Part shown: piece by piece, positions 6,232 through 9,105 of the stretch
Numbering within the stretch: position 1 is the stretch's first letter
Layout of the letters: every line of letters starts with the position of its first letter
Assembly (NCBI GenBank): GCA_030825745.1
Contig: JAPJPH010000030.1
Coordinates: forward strand, 1-9,105
Direction: 5' to 3'
From: Anaerococcus sp.
GTDB taxonomy: Bacteria; Bacillota; Clostridia; Tissierellales; Peptoniphilaceae
DNA: 9,105 nt
Position numbers and translations under genes: made by a program
Notes under the pieces: model-generated
Databases searched by the model: none
The model's input: the letters and a program-made list of their open reading frames with translations, nothing else
Told to the model about the DNA's origin: nothing

Positions 6232-9068
6232 GCGAACATGATATAAAAATAAAGGGGGCTAGAACCAATAACCTGAAAAATATAGACCTAACCCTACCTA
6301 GGGATAAGATGATAGTTTTCACTGGTCTATCAGGCTCAGGTAAATCTACCCTAGCCTTTGATACAATATATGCAGAAGGTCAAAGAAGGTATGTAGAGAG
6401 TCTATCATCCTATGCTAGACAATTTTTAGGAAATATTGATAAGCCGGATGTAGACTCCATAGAAGGCCTATCCCCATCCATATCTATTGATCAAAAAACA
6501 ACCAACAGAAACCCAAGGTCAACTGTGGCAACAGTAACAGAAATATATGATTACTACAGATTATTATATGCTAGGATAGCAGATGCCTACTGCCCAGTTT
6601 GTGGTAAGCCAATTACAGCCCAGTCCATAGATCAAATGGTAGATAGGATAAAAGAATTAGAAGAGAGAACCAAAATTCAAATCCTAGCCCCAGTCATAAA
6701 AGCAAAAAAAGGCAGCCACAAAAAAGCCCTAGATAACATAAGAAAAGATGGTTATGTAAGAGTTATGATAGATGGGGACCATTTTGACCTAGAAGAAGAT
6801 ATTGACTTAGATAAAAATAAAAAACATGATATATCAGTAATAGTAGATAGGATTATCATAAAAGAAGGTATAGACTCAAGGCTAACAGACTCCATAGAAA
6901 CTGCCCTAAACCTAGCAGATGGAACTGTCCTAATAGATGTAATAGGAGAAGAGCCTATCCTCCTTTCATCAAAGCTAGCCTGTCCAGAAGGTCACATAAG
7001 TCTACCAGAAATCACACCTAATATGTTCTCCTTCAATGCTCCCCTAGGAATGTGTCCTGACTGTAACGGCCTAGGCTTTCACCTACAAATAGACCCAGAC
7101 CTAGTACTACCAGATAAAAACTTATCTATAAATCAAGGGGCAGTAGATGCCTATAGTGGCTCAGCCAAGGGATCCTACTACTATGAAGTAATAAGGGCCA
7201 TAGCCAAGCACCATAAATTTTCATTAGATGAGCCAATAAAAAATGCTCCCAAAAAAATGATAGATGACATCATGAAAGGTACATCCTATGACCTTTCCTT
7301 TATCTTTGATAGTCATTTCTCAGGCAGAAAAAAATACACAGGGCCCTTTGAAGGAGCTATCAAAAACCTCTATGATAGGTATGAAAGAACCAACTCCGCC
7401 TCCCAAAAACAGAGATTTAGGGAATATATGAGTGAGATAGAATGTGATACCTGTCATGGAGATAGACTAAAACCTGAAATATTATCTATAAAAGTAGCAG
7501 ATAAAAATATATCAGAGCTAACCAGCCTATCAGTAGAAAAATCCATAGAATTTTTTGATAATCTGGTCTTATCTGAAATGAAAGAGCAAATAGCAGAACT
7601 TATCATAAAAGAAATCAAGGCTAGACTATCATTCTTATATGATGTAGGCCTAGGCTATCTAACCCTAAATAGGGCAGCCTCCACCCTTTCTGGAGGAGAA
7701 AGCCAGAGAATTAGGCTAGCTACCCAAATTGGATCAGGCCTAGTTGGAGTTTGCTATGTTCTAGATGAGCCATCCATAGGCTTACACCAAAGAGATAATG
7801 ACAAACTAATAAAATCCCTCAGAAACCTAACTGATATAGGAAATACCCTAATCATAGTAGAACATGACGAAGACACCATGAGAGAAGCTGACTATATAGT
7901 AGACATAGGTCCTAAGGCGGGTGTCCATGGAGGTGAAGTTGTAGCCAAGGGCAGCCTAGAAGATATCATAAAAGAGAAAAAATCAATTACCGGTGACTAC
8001 CTATCAGGTAGAGAAATAATCCCTATCCCTGAAACTAGAAGAAAAGCAAGTGATTTTGTTAAAATAAAAGGAGCTAGCCAAAACAACCTTAAAAATATTA
8101 ATGTCAATATCCCTGTAGGAGTCCTAACATCAGTAACAGGAGTATCAGGATCAGGCAAATCCTCATTAATAAATGAAATATTTTTCAAACAAGCCAACAA
8201 AGTTATAAACAAATCTAGGATAAGACCTGGTAAATTTAAAGAAATAAAGGGTTTAGAAAAATTTGATAAGGTTATAGATATAGACCAATCTCCAATAGGC
8301 AGAACTCCAAGGTCTAACCCTGCAACCTATACCAAGGTCTTTGATGCAATCAGAGATGTATTTGCCATGACCAACGAGGCCAAGCTAAAAGGTTATGACA
8401 AGGGAAGATTTTCTTTCAACGTCAAAGGAGGTAGGTGTGAGGCCTGCAAGGGTGATGGGACCATAAAAGTTGATATGATGTTTTTGCCAGATGTCTATGT
8501 ACCATGTGAAGTATGCCATGGAAAAAGATATAACAGAGAAACCCTAGAAGTAAAGTATAAGGGCAAGGATATATCTGATGTCCTTGATATGACAGTAGAA
8601 GAGGGGATAGAATTTTTTGAAAACCACCCACCTATAGTAAGAAAACTTAAGACCCTCTATGATGTAGGGCTAGGTTATATAAAAATAGGCCAGCCATCAA
8701 CTGAACTATCAGGAGGAGAAGCTCAAAGGATAAAACTTGCAACAGAGTTAGCAAAGGTGTCTACAGGGAAAACTCTCTACATCCTAGATGAACCAACCAC
8801 GGGACTTCATATGGCAGATGTCCACAAACTAATACAAGTCCTAAACAAGCTAGTAGATAACAATAATACCGTAGTAGTAATAGAACATAACCTAGATATA
8901 ATCAAAGTATCAGATTACATCATAGACCTAGGCCCTGAGGGAGGAGATGGAGGAGGTAGACTGGTTGCAGAAGGAAGCCCAGAAATGGTAGCAAATAATA
9001 AAAACTCCTACACAGGTGCCTACCTGAAAAAAATTTTAGCATCCCAAAATAAAAATAAGGGAAAATAA
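6228..9068 (+). CDS. uvrA: UvrA, excinuclease ABC subunit A
   Basis: This is a full-length UvrA (946 residues), the dimeric double-ABC ATPase that finds DNA lesions and loads UvrB. ABC module I has Walker A GLSGSGKS (33-40), signature LSGGESQR (487-494) and Walker [12 protein letters not shown] (510-520). Module II has GVSGSGKS (638-645), LSGGEAQR (827-834) and [11 protein letters not shown] (851-861). Cysteine pairs at 122/125 and 406/409 probably form one zinc site. The second zinc module is canonical: Cys737, Cys740, Cys760 and Cys763. The cluster near the insertion domain is CPEGH followed by CPDC (Cys252, His256, Cys276, Cys279), with His in place of the more familiar second Cys. The start is GTG 6228, supported by AAGGAG (6215-6220) seven bases upstream and by the 4-base GTGA overlap with uvrB, suggesting translational coupling. 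It ends in tandem TAA codons. Confidence 0.98.
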   Translation: MSEHDIKIKGARTNNLKNIDLTLPRDKMIVFTGLSGSGKSTLAFDTIYAEGQRRYVESLSSYARQFLGNIDKPDVDSIEGLSPSISIDQKTTNRNPRSTVATVTEIYDYYRLLYARIADAYCPVCGKPITAQSIDQMVDRIKELEERTKIQILAPVIKAKKGSHKKALDNIRKDGYVRVMIDGDHFDLEEDIDLDKNKKHDISVIVDRIIIKEGIDSRLTDSIETALNLADGTVLIDVIGEEPILLSSKLACPEGHISLPEITPNMFSFNAPLGMCPDCNGLGFHLQIDPDLVLPDKNLSINQGAVDAYSGSAKGSYYYEVIRAIAKHHKFSLDEPIKNAPKKMIDDIMKGTSYDLSFIFDSHFSGRKKYTGPFEGAIKNLYDRYERTNSASQKQRFREYMSEIECDTCHGDRLKPEILSIKVADKNISELTSLSVEKSIEFFDNLVLSEMKEQIAELIIKEIKARLSFLYDVGLGYLTLNRAASTLSGGESQRIRLATQIGSGLVGVCYVLDEPSIGLHQRDNDKLIKSLRNLTDIGNTLIIVEHDEDTMREADYIVDIGPKAGVHGGEVVAKGSLEDIIKEKKSITGDYLSGREIIPIPETRRKASDFVKIKGASQNNLKNINVNIPVGVLTSVTGVSGSGKSSLINEIFFKQANKVINKSRIRPGKFKEIKGLEKFDKVIDIDQSPIGRTPRSNPATYTKVFDAIRDVFAMTNEAKLKGYDKGRFSFNVKGGRCEACKGDGTIKVDMMFLPDVYVPCEVCHGKRYNRETLEVKYKGKDISDVLDMTVEEGIEFFENHPPIVRKLKTLYDVGLGYIKIGQPSTELSGGEAQRIKLATELAKVSTGKTLYILDEPTTGLHMADVHKLIQVLNKLVDNNNTVVVIEHNLDIIKVSDYIIDLGPEGGDGGGRLVAEGSPEMVANNKNSYTGAYLKKILASQNKNKGK

Positions 9069-9105
9069 TAAATTAAAAATCCAACCAATAAATAAAGTAT
9101 TAGTG
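9069..9105. other. AT-rich intergenic end of the window
   Basis: After a second in-frame TAA (9069-9071) directly behind the uvrA stop, the remaining bases show no ribosome binding site, no hairpin with a T-run and no open frame. The terminator or next gene of the uvrBA operon must lie beyond the edge. Confidence 0.5.

Noticed and set aside
7997..8631. Short - strand open frames opposite uvrA
   Set aside because: They are antisense to the second ABC module of UvrA and lack start signals.
6228..9068. Internal duplication in uvrA (two Walker A and two signature motifs)
   Set aside because: This is the normal two-ABC-module architecture of UvrA, not a new repeat.

Overview
The window is about one third G+C and looks like a chromosomal housekeeping and metabolic region of a low-GC Gram-positive anaerobe. 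AGGAGG-type ribosome binding sites precede nearly every gene, and AGG (Arg), ATA (Ile) and CTA (Leu) codons are heavily used. The gene content, with a PEP-dependent dihydroxyacetone kinase of the single-domain DhaM type, also fits. My best guess is Clostridia/Tissierellia, for example a Peptoniphilaceae member such as Anaerococcus, but this is inferred from general character and not from a marker gene.

Layout. (1) Positions 1-739, + strand: the 3' end of an unidentified gene with a hydrophobic C-terminus, followed after one base by a DJ-1/PfpI-family protein. (2) Positions 750-782: an intrinsic terminator usable from both sides, between convergent units. (3) Positions 783-2740, - strand: dhaK-dhaL-dhaM, a tightly packed dihydroxyacetone kinase operon. 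(4) Positions 2821-4095, - strand: a guanine deaminase, 80 bases upstream of dhaK on the same strand. (5) Positions 4096-4260: a divergent intergenic region with promoter-like elements and an 8-bp-arm inverted repeat over the putative uvrB -10 box. (6) Positions 4261-9068, + strand: uvrB and uvrA, overlapping by four bases. (7) Positions 9069-9105: AT-rich, no identifiable feature.

How the genes work together. DhaK binds dihydroxyacetone covalently, DhaL carries the ADP/ATP cofactor, and DhaM re-phosphorylates that cofactor from the PTS phosphorelay (EI/HPr, not in this window), giving dihydroxyacetone phosphate for glycolysis. Guanine deaminase converts guanine to xanthine and ammonia for purine salvage or nitrogen supply. 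UvrA and UvrB are the damage-recognition and verification proteins of nucleotide excision repair; UvrC is not in the window.

I found no mobile element, CRISPR array, RNA gene, toxin system or clearly new multi-gene system. The points most worth a second look are the inverted repeat at the uvrB promoter, which does not match the usual Firmicute LexA box, the unusual abundance of CTAG, and the variant first Cys cluster in the UvrA insertion domain.
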